64,000 nucleotides of DNA from JBGASG01 sp046328035 (GTDB taxonomy: Bacteria; Cyanobacteriota; Vampirovibrionia; Obscuribacterales; Obscuribacteraceae): contig JAXLXI010000001.1 of the NCBI GenBank assembly GCA_046328035.1, forward strand, positions 310,001-374,000. Reading direction: 5' to 3'. A program made the translations under genes and the position numbers. Under the pieces are notes generated by a model. The model did no database searches. It was given only the letters and a program-made list of their open reading frames with translations, and was not told where the DNA came from. Of this stretch, positions 24,664 to 33,019 are shown one piece after another; positions within the stretch are counted from its first letter, which is position 1, and each line of letters starts with the position of its first letter.

Positions 24664-25779
24664 ATGAACGACTTAGAAGAACAGCAGAACGCCCTGTCCG
24701 CAGGGGGAAGTGTCGCTGTTGAGATTGAGCGCTTGAGAAAAACGTTTACTCTCAAACAGGGCAAAGGACTGAAGCGCGCGACTACGGAGATTGTAGCCGT
24801 CGACGACATCTCGCTTTCCATCCCGACCGGACAATCCGTTGCCTTCATCGGACCCAATGGTGCCGGCAAGTCTACGACCATAAAGATGCTGACTGGTATT
24901 TTGCACCCCACATCGGGAAACGCCCGTGTGCTCGGTTGTGTACCGTGGCAAGAGCGGACAAAGCTAACGCGACACATCGGCGCTGTTTTCGGACAGCGTT
25001 CGCAGTTGTGGTATCACCTGCCGCCGCGCGATACGTTTGAGTTGCTCGCCAGAATTTATGACCTGCCGAGGGCTCAATACGAGAAACGCAGGGATCTGTT
25101 GATCGAGCGCTTCGCGCTGGGCGCGTTTTTGAACACGCCGGTGCGCAAGCTGTCACTGGGACAACGCATGCGAGCCGAAGTGGCAGCCAGCCTTCTGCAC
25201 ATGCCCAAAGTGATCTTCCTTGATGAGCCGACGATCGGACTCGACGTTGTCGCTCGCCAGGAATTGCGCGACCTGATTCGCGAATGGAATCGCGACGAAG
25301 GTTTGACCGTGTTCCTGACCAGTCATGATGCCGGCGACATCGAACATGTGGCTAAGCGTGTCATCGTCATTAACCATGGGAAAGTGGTGATCGACGATAA
25401 GGTGTCGCGCATACGTCGCGAGTTCTTGCGGTCCAAGGTGCTGAGCGTCAAGTTCCATGAGACGCCGCAGCCGATCAGTTTGCCGGGAGTGGAGGTCTTT
25501 GAAGCGATCGGTTACGCGATCAAACTGAATGTCGACACCACGATCGTTCCTATAGAAAAGGTTGTGGAAACGATTCTTCAGTGCGCTCCAGTTGCTGACA
25601 TCACCATCGAGAATCCGCCTCTGGAAGACGTCATCGCTCACATCTATGCGCAGGGCGGCGCATATGCCGCCACCGCGGATAGTGCCGAGCTGGCGGAAGA
25701 AATGCAGGACAGCTCAGCGGAAGAAATGCAGGACAGCTCAGCGGAAGAAACGCAGGACAGCTCAGCGGAATTCTCATAA
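24664..25779 (+). CDS. ABC-2 type transporter ATP-binding protein
   Basis: 371 residues from ATG 24664, with GGAG 8 nt upstream. It is a cytoplasmic ATPase with Walker A GPNGAGKSTTIKMLTG, Q-loop AVFGQRSQLWYHLPPRDTF, signature LSLGQRMRAEVAASLLH, Walker B VIFLDEPTIGLDVV and H-loop TSHDAGDIEHV. The order and the two downstream DUF990-like permeases match the three-gene ABC-2 exporters that include daunorubicin- and viologen-type systems. The C-terminus ends in a repeated acidic tail, AEEMQDSS three times, encoded by a perfect 24-bp DNA repeat; this is not part of the family. A very long upstream frame has no ribosome site and is ignored. Confidence 0.9.
   Translation: MNDLEEQQNALSAGGSVAVEIERLRKTFTLKQGKGLKRATTEIVAVDDISLSIPTGQSVAFIGPNGAGKSTTIKMLTGILHPTSGNARVLGCVPWQERTKLTRHIGAVFGQRSQLWYHLPPRDTFELLARIYDLPRAQYEKRRDLLIERFALGAFLNTPVRKLSLGQRMRAEVAASLLHMPKVIFLDEPTIGLDVVARQELRDLIREWNRDEGLTVFLTSHDAGDIEHVAKRVIVINHGKVVIDDKVSRIRREFLRSKVLSVKFHETPQPISLPGVEVFEAIGYAIKLNVDTTIVPIEKVVETILQCAPVADITIENPPLEDVIAHIYAQGGAYAATADSAELAEEMQDSSAEEMQDSSAEETQDSSAEFS
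25693..25770 (+). repeat. 24-bp coding tandem repeat in the ABC ATPase tail
   Basis: Units start at 25693, 25717 and 25741, followed by a partial unit. The first two are identical and the third differs by one base. Each encodes eight residues ending in QDSS. Confidence 0.9.
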
Positions 25780-25796
25780 AGAAGGAGGTGAGACCA

Positions 25797-26642
25797 GTGA
25801 AAGCATTCCTCAACAAGCATCTACACAACTTATATAAGTACTTATATAAGCAAGTCGGCAAGTATCTCTGGGTAGCGGCTACCGCCGCCCGATCCAACAT
25901 CTATTACTTCGGCGAAGCGGCCAGCCGCGTCGTCTTCCTGACTGTGATTATGTATATCTTCCTCAGGCTCTGGCAGGTGACATATGCGGAAATGGCAGCC
26001 GATCGATTGGCTGGAATCACTCTGCAACAGATGCTCTGGTATCTGGCGGTGACGGAAGCGATTATGCTTTCCGTGCCGCGCACTGCTCCCAACGTCGATC
26101 AGGATGTTCGCACCGGGGCGGTTGCCATGCAGTTGATTCGTCCCCTCTCATACCCACTCTATCAACTGAGTGTGTGCGTGGGAGAGCGGCTGGTGCGCTT
26201 TGTGCTCAATCTGGCTGTGGGCGCTGTGCTCTGCATCTTGTTCGTCGGCATTCAGCCGATCACGCTGCCGGGACTTTTGATGCTGGTTGTGGCTTTGCCG
26301 CTGGCGTTCGTCCTCGACTTCTTGGGCAACTTCCTGGTCGGATTGTGCGCTTTCTGGATCGAAGACACGGCCGGTATTGCCCTGATTTATTCCAGGCTGA
26401 CAATGATCCTTGGTGGCATGTTGATCCCGATCGAGTTGTTTCCTCCCCAGGTGCAACCGATCCTGCGAGTGCTGCCGTTTTCCAGCATTGTGTACGGACC
26501 GGCACGTTTGCTGATTGCGCCCTCAATAGATGAGTTCTGGCGAGTGTTGCTTTTGCAGCTTTCCGGAGTGCTTGCCTTTTCACTTCTGGTGGCCTTCGTT
26601 TTCTCGCGAGCGATGCGACGCGTTCAGGCTCATGGTGGATAA
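25797..26642 (+). CDS. ABC-2 type transporter permease, first subunit
   Basis: 281 residues with about six membrane helices. It starts at GTG 25797 behind a near-perfect AAGGAGGTGA. An earlier in-frame GTG overlaps that ribosome site and is unlikely. Motif-like segments are SNIYYFGEAASRVVFLTVIMYIFLRLW and VRTGAVAMQLIRPLSYPLYQL (the RPLxY pattern of DUF990-type permeases), then LTMILGGMLIPIELFP. It forms the heteromeric channel with the next subunit and is driven by the ATPase upstream. A doubled CTTATATAAG stretch near 25830 encodes LYKYLYK. Confidence 0.88.
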   Translation: MKAFLNKHLHNLYKYLYKQVGKYLWVAATAARSNIYYFGEAASRVVFLTVIMYIFLRLWQVTYAEMAADRLAGITLQQMLWYLAVTEAIMLSVPRTAPNVDQDVRTGAVAMQLIRPLSYPLYQLSVCVGERLVRFVLNLAVGAVLCILFVGIQPITLPGLLMLVVALPLAFVLDFLGNFLVGLCAFWIEDTAGIALIYSRLTMILGGMLIPIELFPPQVQPILRVLPFSSIVYGPARLLIAPSIDEFWRVLLLQLSGVLAFSLLVAFVFSRAMRRVQAHGG

Positions 26643-26651
26643 GTATAGAAA

Positions 26652-27446
26652 ATGAATTCACTTCTCAGTTACATAAAAATGGCGGCCGCGTATGTGCGCC
26701 TCAACCTGTGCGCTCACCTGGAGTACAGGCAGGCGTTCATTTCGCAGGTGGTCGCCATGTTTATCAACAATTGCTTCTGGCTGGCGTTCTGGGACGTCTT
26801 CTTCGATCGGTTCCCGGTCTTGCGCGGCTGGACCGTCCAGGATGTGTTTACACTCTGGGCGATTGCCGCCGGCGGCTTCGGTTTGGCTCATGCTGTGTGC
26901 GGTAACGCCTGGTACATGCCGGGACTGATCGCGCGCGGCGAGCTCGATGGCTGGCTGCTTTATCCGCGCCGCCTGCTCAGTCACTTCGTGCTCGGCAAAC
27001 AGGTGGTCACCGCCTGGGGTGACGCGGCATTCGGCGTGGTGGCTTATGTGATCTTAGTGCGTCCCGACCTGGCGCACTTGATCATGTTCTTGATTTTGAC
27101 AATCAGCGTAGCGCTTCTCTTCGTAGCGTTCAGCATTATCACCGGTAGCCTCAGTTTCTTCCTCGGCAACGCCGAAGGCTTAGCTGAGCAGTGGAGGTTC
27201 GCGCTGATTACATTCGCTACCTATCCGTCGACACTGTTTGACGGACCAATTCGCTTCCTCTTGTTCACGGTGGTTCCGGCTGCCTTCATCAGCTATTTAC
27301 CGATCGAGGCTTTGCGCACGCTCTCGTATGCTCAGGTGGGCATCACCTTCCTGTCTGCGCTGGGTTTCATGCTGTTGGCGGTCCTAATTTTCTACAGCGG
27401 ACTGAAGCGGTACGAAAGCGGCAGCCTCATGGAAATGCGGGGCTAG
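26652..27446 (+). CDS. ABC-2 type transporter permease, second subunit (DUF990-like)
   Basis: 264 residues with six predicted helices. It matches the second permease of such three-gene exporters, e.g. NNCFWLAFWDVFFDRFP at helix 2 and GELDGWLLYPRRLLSHFVLG (corresponding to RPLSYPLYQL of the first subunit), ending YSGLKRYESGSLMEMRG. It starts 10 bp behind the first permease. Its stop overlaps the stop of the convergent lipoprotein gene by four bases. The substrate cannot be predicted. Confidence 0.88.
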   Translation: MNSLLSYIKMAAAYVRLNLCAHLEYRQAFISQVVAMFINNCFWLAFWDVFFDRFPVLRGWTVQDVFTLWAIAAGGFGLAHAVCGNAWYMPGLIARGELDGWLLYPRRLLSHFVLGKQVVTAWGDAAFGVVAYVILVRPDLAHLIMFLILTISVALLFVAFSIITGSLSFFLGNAEGLAEQWRFALITFATYPSTLFDGPIRFLLFTVVPAAFISYLPIEALRTLSYAQVGITFLSALGFMLLAVLIFYSGLKRYESGSLMEMRG

Positions 27447-28510
27447 TAGCACTTCAGCTCGGTCCACATGCGGTCGTAATAGAAGATGGATTGTCCGATG
27501 TCCGCAATTTCTTCACAGCGATCCAAAATTGCTTCGGGCGGATAGAGCCATTTGTCGTGAGCCAGTTCTGGTTTGATCAAAGGCAGGGCGGCCGCGTTCG
27601 GAGTCGCGTAATAAGTGTAATTGGCCACCGCCGCAGCTACTTGGGCTTCCAGCATGTAGTTGATCCACTTATGGGCGTTCTCCGGATGCGGCGAATTTTT
27701 CGGAATGCACATATTGTCGAGCCACATCGATGTGCCGCTGGCCGGAATAACGTAGCGCACCTCCGGATTGGTGCGCCGCGCCTGGTTGGCGTCGCCGCTG
27801 TAAGAAAGCGAAACCAGTGCATCGCCACTGGCCAGATAGATAATCACCTGGTCCGAGGTGTAACACATGGTGAGCGGTTTCTGTTGTTTCAAATCGCGTA
27901 TGGCCTCGTCTATTTCGTCTTTGACGCGCGAGTTGAAGGAATATCCGCGGTGCTTGAGCGCCGCCCCGATGGTCTCGCGCGCGTCTTCGAGCAACGTGAT
28001 GCGCCCTTTGAGACGTTTGTCCCAGAAGACGTCCCAGTCGGTGGGCAGGGCGCGACCGGCGAAGGCATTGACGTTGAAGGCGATGCCCGTAGTGCCGAAA
28101 GTGTAGGGGGCGGAGTATTTGCAGCCGGGATCGAATGATGTGTGCAGAAAGCGCGGCATGATGTTCTTGAAATTTGGCAGCCGTTCTTTATCGAGCGGTT
28201 GCAGCACGCCCAGTTCAATCAGTTTCTTCACACCGTAGCTGGTAGCTACAACCACGTCGTACTCGCTGGCTCCAGCCGCGAATTTAGCCAGCAAAGCTTC
28301 ATTTGAAGAAACCGTGTCGTACACCACTTTGATGCCGAAGCGGTTCTGAAATTCCGGAATCGAACTGGGATCCAGATAATCCGGCCAGCTGTAGATGTTG
28401 ACCTGGTTCAGATTGGCGGTGGAGATTTTTTCTTCATTGCAAGCGGCCAAAGAGCCGGCACCAAGGACGGTGCCACCCAGCAAACGCAAAAACTCTCTTC
28501 TGGAAACCAT
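27443..28510 (-). CDS. PotD/spermidine-putrescine-type substrate-binding lipoprotein, orphan
   Basis: 355 residues. A twin-arginine plus lipobox leader (SRREFLRLLGG, then SLAAC with Cys 24) indicates Tat export and lipid anchoring. The mature part is a type II periplasmic-binding fold: NIYSWPDYLDPSSIPEFQ and GIKVVYDTVSSNEALLAKF at the N-lobe, and PYTFGTTGIAFN. The polyamine-binding style SWPDY is kept. No PotABC membrane or ATPase genes are adjacent; the neighbouring ABC-2 exporter is unrelated. It may pair with a transporter elsewhere. Confidence 0.85.
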   Translation of the reverse strand: MVSRREFLRLLGGTVLGAGSLAACNEEKISTANLNQVNIYSWPDYLDPSSIPEFQNRFGIKVVYDTVSSNEALLAKFAAGASEYDVVVATSYGVKKLIELGVLQPLDKERLPNFKNIMPRFLHTSFDPGCKYSAPYTFGTTGIAFNVNAFAGRALPTDWDVFWDKRLKGRITLLEDARETIGAALKHRGYSFNSRVKDEIDEAIRDLKQQKPLTMCYTSDQVIIYLASGDALVSLSYSGDANQARRTNPEVRYVIPASGTSMWLDNMCIPKNSPHPENAHKWINYMLEAQVAAAVANYTYYATPNAAALPLIKPELAHDKWLYPPEAILDRCEEIADIGQSIFYYDRMWTELKCY

Positions 28511-28628
28511 GTGCTCGCGTGATTGTAGCGCCTGAACGACCTATTTGGAACATTTGGGTGGTTGAGCACGACAAAATTCGGGTCCACCGGCGGGCGGTGG
28601 GAACCCAAAAGCCAGGAATTTCAGTCAG

Positions 28629-30806
28629 ATGCAGTTTAAACGCAGATTTACAGACATGCAGGAGATGCCGTCCAACCATTTCTGGCAGGCCGTGAATCGC
28701 AATCGAGCCTCCAAGTTGGCATTTATCCTGGCGGCCGGGGCAGCTGCCTGCGTCGTGCTCCAGGTAAGTTACCTCTTTGCGACGGCTATGCCTCAGATCG
28801 ACCGGCTGCAGAGCTACAGGCCTGCGCAATCGGTGCTCGTATACGACCGGTTCGACAAACTGGCGGCCGTGGTGCCGCTCGGGCAGGACCGAATCGCGGT
28901 GCCCCTTTCTCAAGTCTCGAAGCACATGCAGCATGCCATGCTGGCTTCCGAGGATCACCTGTTCTACAAGCACGATGGTGTCAATCTGGTCAGCATTGGA
29001 CGGGCAGCGCTGGTCAACCTGTCGGCTGGACACGTCGTCGAAGGCGGCTCGACAATAACTCAGCAACTGGCAAAAAATCTCTTTTTCCAGAATCAAGCGC
29101 GAACGTTCGATCGCAAGATCAAGGAACTTGTGCTTGCTCTCAGTCTCGAACGTCGCTACAGCAAAGATCAGATTCTCGAGATGTACCTGAATCAGGTCTA
29201 CTTCGGACGCCAGGCTTACGGCATCGAGTCGGCGGCACGCCGTTTCTTCGGCAAGCCGGCCTCGCAATTGACCATGGCTGAATCAGCCTACCTGGCTGGT
29301 CTGGTGCGCGCACCATCAGCGATGGCAACGAAGAAAAACCTGGAAGATGCGGTGAATCGCCAGCAAATCGTTCTCGACAAGATGGCTGAATATGGATTTG
29401 CCAAAAAGACTGAAACCGATCAGGCTAAGAACGACAAGTTGGCTTTTCGCAAGTTCATAGATCCTTATGAACGATACCCGCACTATGTCAGTTATGTGGT
29501 TCAGCAACTGCAGCAGGACTATCGCAAAGACGTTTTAGACGATGGTATCAGGGTGTACACCAATCTCGATCCGAAGGCACAGTTGGCCGCGGAAAAGGCG
29601 CTAAACGATGGTGTCAGGACGGCTCCGGCTGGCGTATCGCAAGCTGCTCTGGTTTCGATCAATGTCAAAGACGGTGGCGTGATAGCGATGGTCGGCGGTG
29701 TCGGCAACTATTACAAACACCAGTGGAACCGAGCCGTCAGCCCGCACACGGCCGGCTCCAGCTTCAAACCGTTTGTCTATCTCGCCGCGTTCATGCAAGG
29801 TGTGATGCCCGAAACAATCATCAAAGACGATCCGCTCACCGTCGACATGGGACAGTCTGAGCCACCATACTCTCCTAAAAATTTCGACGACAAGTATCTT
29901 GGCAAAATCACTGTCCGCGAAGCGCTGGCCAAGTCGCGTAACCTGTGCTCGATCCGTTTGATGCAACTGGTCGGACCCGACAATGTTGTTTCGGTGGCCC
30001 GTAAAGCCGGGATCAAAAATGCCAAACTCGATCCGTATCTGTCGCTGGCACTCGGTGCCTCGGCGGTTTCACCCATGGAAATGGCGTCGGCATATTCGAC
30101 CTTTGCTCGACAGGGTGTGTACATGCAACCGACCGTGATCAGGCGTGTTGAGGATGGAAAGGGGCAGGTTCTCAGCGAAGCCAAACCGGAGTCGCGCCGC
30201 GTTTTTGATCGTGTAGTTGTCGGTCGCCTGGTCGATGTGATGATGACCGCGGTCGAAAGCGGAACCGGCATGTTCGCTCGTATGAAAGGGCGGCAGGTGG
30301 CTGGTAAGACAGGCACCGCGGACGACTCCAAAGACATCTGGTTTGTCGGCTACACTCCCGATATGTGCACAGCAGTCTGGGGAGGAAACGACGAGAACGA
30401 CAAGATTCAAGGAAGAAACGTCACAGGCGGTGTCGTCATGGCCCGGATGTGGAAAGACTACGCAAGCCGCTACTATGCAACGCACACGATCGCACCCATC
30501 GCGTTCAATTTGCCCAAGAAGGGCGACAAGCCGCAAACCTTTCTGACATTCGTGGGTGACAAAGGCAACACCCAAGAGGAGAAGGATGTTCCTGCGCCCC
30601 GTCGGATAGCAGCTCGTGGTGGTGCCGACACGGGCGAAGTAGAACAAACTGTTCCACCGACGGCACCGCCGTTCGTACGGCAACAGCTCTCCCCGCAGAC
30701 CGCTCCCGATGGTATCGGTCAGGAAATCGAACCTCTAGATACGATGGTGCCGTCTCGCTGGCGCGTTGAACACGAACAACTTCCGCCAGCCGCAGACACA
30801 ATGTAG
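28629..30806 (+). CDS. Bifunctional penicillin-binding protein 1A type (GT51 plus transpeptidase)
   Basis: 725 residues with one N-terminal membrane anchor (about 29-50). The glycosyltransferase 51 motifs are ASEDHLFYKHDG (catalytic Glu), GGSTITQQLAKN, RKIKELVLALSLERRYSKDQILEMYLNQVYFG and FGKPASQLTMAESAYLAGL. The transpeptidase has SSFK (in HTAGSSFKPF), SRN and KTGTAD. Both activities look intact, so it polymerises and crosslinks peptidoglycan outside the cytoplasmic membrane. The last 100 residues are a Pro/Ala-rich tail. It is divergent from the PotD-like gene, with the nucleotidyltransferase 142 bp downstream. Confidence 0.93.
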   Translation: MQFKRRFTDMQEMPSNHFWQAVNRNRASKLAFILAAGAAACVVLQVSYLFATAMPQIDRLQSYRPAQSVLVYDRFDKLAAVVPLGQDRIAVPLSQVSKHMQHAMLASEDHLFYKHDGVNLVSIGRAALVNLSAGHVVEGGSTITQQLAKNLFFQNQARTFDRKIKELVLALSLERRYSKDQILEMYLNQVYFGRQAYGIESAARRFFGKPASQLTMAESAYLAGLVRAPSAMATKKNLEDAVNRQQIVLDKMAEYGFAKKTETDQAKNDKLAFRKFIDPYERYPHYVSYVVQQLQQDYRKDVLDDGIRVYTNLDPKAQLAAEKALNDGVRTAPAGVSQAALVSINVKDGGVIAMVGGVGNYYKHQWNRAVSPHTAGSSFKPFVYLAAFMQGVMPETIIKDDPLTVDMGQSEPPYSPKNFDDKYLGKITVREALAKSRNLCSIRLMQLVGPDNVVSVARKAGIKNAKLDPYLSLALGASAVSPMEMASAYSTFARQGVYMQPTVIRRVEDGKGQVLSEAKPESRRVFDRVVVGRLVDVMMTAVESGTGMFARMKGRQVAGKTGTADDSKDIWFVGYTPDMCTAVWGGNDENDKIQGRNVTGGVVMARMWKDYASRYYATHTIAPIAFNLPKKGDKPQTFLTFVGDKGNTQEEKDVPAPRRIAARGGADTGEVEQTVPPTAPPFVRQQLSPQTAPDGIGQEIEPLDTMVPSRWRVEHEQLPPAADTM

Positions 30807-30948
30807 TCGAAGATAGTCGCAGGCATGCGCGTAGCCATGTGCGTTGCCACGCGCGTCGCAGTTTATCGCGGGAACAGAAGCTGTGCTTCCAGCATCACAG
30901 TCCACACAATCTCGTGGATGACCTTCCGAATAGCAGGAGAGAACTCAT

Positions 30949-32142
30949 ATGGTTTCCAATGGTGGAGTGAAAGCCATGGTGCTGGCTGCAGGTGTGGGAT
31001 CTCGTTTAGATCCTTTGACGCAGCAACTGTCCAAGCCCATGGTGCCGCTCATGAATCGCCCCGTCATGGAGCACATCATCAACCTGCTGCGCAAGCATGG
31101 TATCACCGACATCATGTGCAACTTGCACTATTTGCCGGATCAGGTGCCGCATTATTTCGGCGACGGGTCGCGACTGGGTGTGCGCATGCAGTACATCAAC
31201 GAAGAGGAACTGACCGGCGACGCCGGCGGGGTGCGCGCATGCCGGGACTTTTTCGGCAACAGCACTTTCGTTGTGATCATGGGCGATTTGATTACCGATC
31301 TCGACTTGTCATACGTGATCAGGCAGCACCAGGAGAAGAGCGCTGTTGCAACCATTGCTCTGAAAAAGGTGGAGGACGTCAGCCAATTTGGCGTCGCGGT
31401 GATGGATGAAAATGGCTTCATCACTGGATTCCAGGAAAAGCCAGATCCAAGTGAGGCGATTTCCAATCTTGCCTCGACGGGCGTTTACGTTTGCGAACCG
31501 GAGATTTTCGACGTTATGCCTGCCGAGGGTATGTGCATGTTTGGACGCATGGTCTTTCCAGCTATGTTGCAAAAGAACATGCCGATCCTTGGTGTAGAGA
31601 CATGGGGCTACTGGTCGGATGTCGGCACTCCGCAGCAGTATCTGAAAACGACATTCGATGCTCTGGACGGCTTGATCGATCTTGAGGTACCGTGTCAGCA
31701 GCAAGACTTTGGCTGGGTCTGCGGTGGATCTGACTTGCCTTCCGATCTCGATGTGCGAGGCAAACTGCTTGTCGGCTACAACACGCACATTGGAGAAGGC
31801 GTACGCATCAGAGGGCACGTAGTCATCGGCGATAACTGCGTAATCGAGCGGAACGCAGAGATCACTGACAGTATCATCTGGTCAAACAACATCGTCAGAC
31901 CGAATGCCACCATTCGCGATTCCATAATCGGGAATGGCTGTCTAGTTGAACGCGGTGCCCGAGTACGCGACGAAGTTACGATTGAGAAACAGCACAATCT
32001 GTCCGCGGAAAGGCTGCAGAAAGAGGCATCGCAAGTGAGAGAAAGAGCTTTTGCACTTTCCGGTGCCGGCGATGAGATGTTGGGAATGGTTCCCGAGATG
32101 TCCTCGCAGCGCTCTTCTGCACTGCGCCAAGCGGGTAGCTGA
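30949..32142 (+). CDS. Sugar nucleotidyltransferase with left-handed beta-helix domain
   Basis: 397 residues. The N-terminal nucleotidyltransferase fold has VLAAGVGSRLDPLTQQLSKPMVPLMNRPV (nucleotide binding and catalytic Lys), then GDAGGVRA and MGDLITDLDL (metal Asp), and FQEKP. A C-terminal hexapeptide beta-helix (LLVGYNTHIGEGVRIRGHVVIGDNCVIERNAEI) follows, then a Ser/Ala-rich tail. The layout is that of mannose-1-phosphate guanylyltransferase or glucose-1-phosphate thymidylyltransferase relatives. The nucleotide cannot be told. AGGAGAGAA precedes ATG 30949. It supplies activated sugar for polysaccharide or wall synthesis. Confidence 0.88.
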   Translation: MVSNGGVKAMVLAAGVGSRLDPLTQQLSKPMVPLMNRPVMEHIINLLRKHGITDIMCNLHYLPDQVPHYFGDGSRLGVRMQYINEEELTGDAGGVRACRDFFGNSTFVVIMGDLITDLDLSYVIRQHQEKSAVATIALKKVEDVSQFGVAVMDENGFITGFQEKPDPSEAISNLASTGVYVCEPEIFDVMPAEGMCMFGRMVFPAMLQKNMPILGVETWGYWSDVGTPQQYLKTTFDALDGLIDLEVPCQQQDFGWVCGGSDLPSDLDVRGKLLVGYNTHIGEGVRIRGHVVIGDNCVIERNAEITDSIIWSNNIVRPNATIRDSIIGNGCLVERGARVRDEVTIEKQHNLSAERLQKEASQVRERAFALSGAGDEMLGMVPEMSSQRSSALRQAGS

Positions 32143-32225
32143 CACGGCTGTGTAGGAACCAAAGTGGCGTTCTGGCGTCGTCTCCACAAACATAATCAAG
32201 ATCCGATACGAGTGGAGACCTGCAT

Positions 32226-32771
32226 ATGCTCAAACAGAAGGAAGTGCGCTCGGTTTTAACGCTGGCAGCGGCACTGGCAATTTGTGCTCTATCCCCGTCC
32301 GGTGGCGCCCGAGCGCAAGGTGTCGACATGGATTGGCAGGGACATCAATTGGTACCGCCCAGTCAAGTTAATCCGAAACAGCCGCAGCTCAACCAAGAAC
32401 TCAGCAATAAGTCAAAAGCCGGACTGAGTAGCCCTCAGGTTCCTGATATCTCTCAGACACCATATTCCGCTGACTCACAAGCGGGTAAAGCTGGAACCTA
32501 CGGCAAGCCGCTGGGGCAAACTCCTGACAGCATAATCCTGCCGCCTGGTATACCCGAGGACACGCGTATCGGAGAACTGCGAGACGTCTCAAACGTGAAC
32601 CGTGGTGCACTCGCCCTGTTGCTCGGCTTCAACATCCTGGCGATATTTGCCTGGCTATTTGTTGCCGGCAAAGCCGAAGTCAAGCTCGATCGCTTCTACC
32701 ACGGAGATCCGTTGGGCATGGGCAAAGCCGATCCAGCCACCGTGGCTGCCAACCCGATAACTCGCCACTAA
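32226..32771 (+). CDS. Exported single-pass membrane protein
   Basis: 181 residues. A signal peptide (VLTLAAALAICALSPSGGARAQ) is followed by a Pro/Gln/Ser-rich extracytoplasmic part of about 100 residues. One transmembrane helix follows (ALALLLGFNILAIFAWLFVAG) and a short C-terminal tail. No domain recognised. It lies 83 bp behind the nucleotidyltransferase and is followed by a strong terminator, so it ends that transcription unit. Confidence 0.75.
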   Translation: MLKQKEVRSVLTLAAALAICALSPSGGARAQGVDMDWQGHQLVPPSQVNPKQPQLNQELSNKSKAGLSSPQVPDISQTPYSADSQAGKAGTYGKPLGQTPDSIILPPGIPEDTRIGELRDVSNVNRGALALLLGFNILAIFAWLFVAGKAEVKLDRFYHGDPLGMGKADPATVAANPITRH

Positions 32772-32801
32772 TCGAGCGGGCGCGGAACTCAGAAACATGT
32801 G

Positions 32802-32833
32802 AAACACCCTCTTTTCGAAAGAGGGTGTTTTTT
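32802..32833 (+). terminator. Rho-independent terminator
   Basis: AAACACCCTCTTT pairs with AAAGAGGGTGTTT around TCG, followed by TTT. It lies 31 bp behind the membrane protein stop on plus. Confidence 0.9.
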
Positions 32834-32948
32834 CGGGAACCGATTTCAATCTGTCCCGTCATCACCTTCGAAGCAAACAGCTTATAAGTTTATGGCTCCA
32901 GGGTCCGAAGGTGACCTGGAGCTACTAGTTTCAGGACCCATGTCAACC

Positions 32949-33004
32949 CTGGAGTGATATCACTCTAGTCCCGGCTCATCAACCCTGAAGTGATATCACT
33001 TCAG
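32949..33004. repeat. Palindrome cluster I, 2 copies
   Basis: CTGGAGTGATATCACTCTAG (32949-32968) and the perfect consensus CTGAAGTGATATCACTTCAG (32985-33004) lie 16 bp before the end of ligD on minus. The junction is convergent and already has a plus-strand terminator. Confidence 0.92.
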
Positions 33005-33019
33005 TCTCGGCTATGCGGG

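Noticed and set aside
30825..31409. Plus-strand open frame overlapping the nucleotidyltransferase start
   Set aside because: Arg/His/Ala-rich shadow of the real gene, without a ribosome site.
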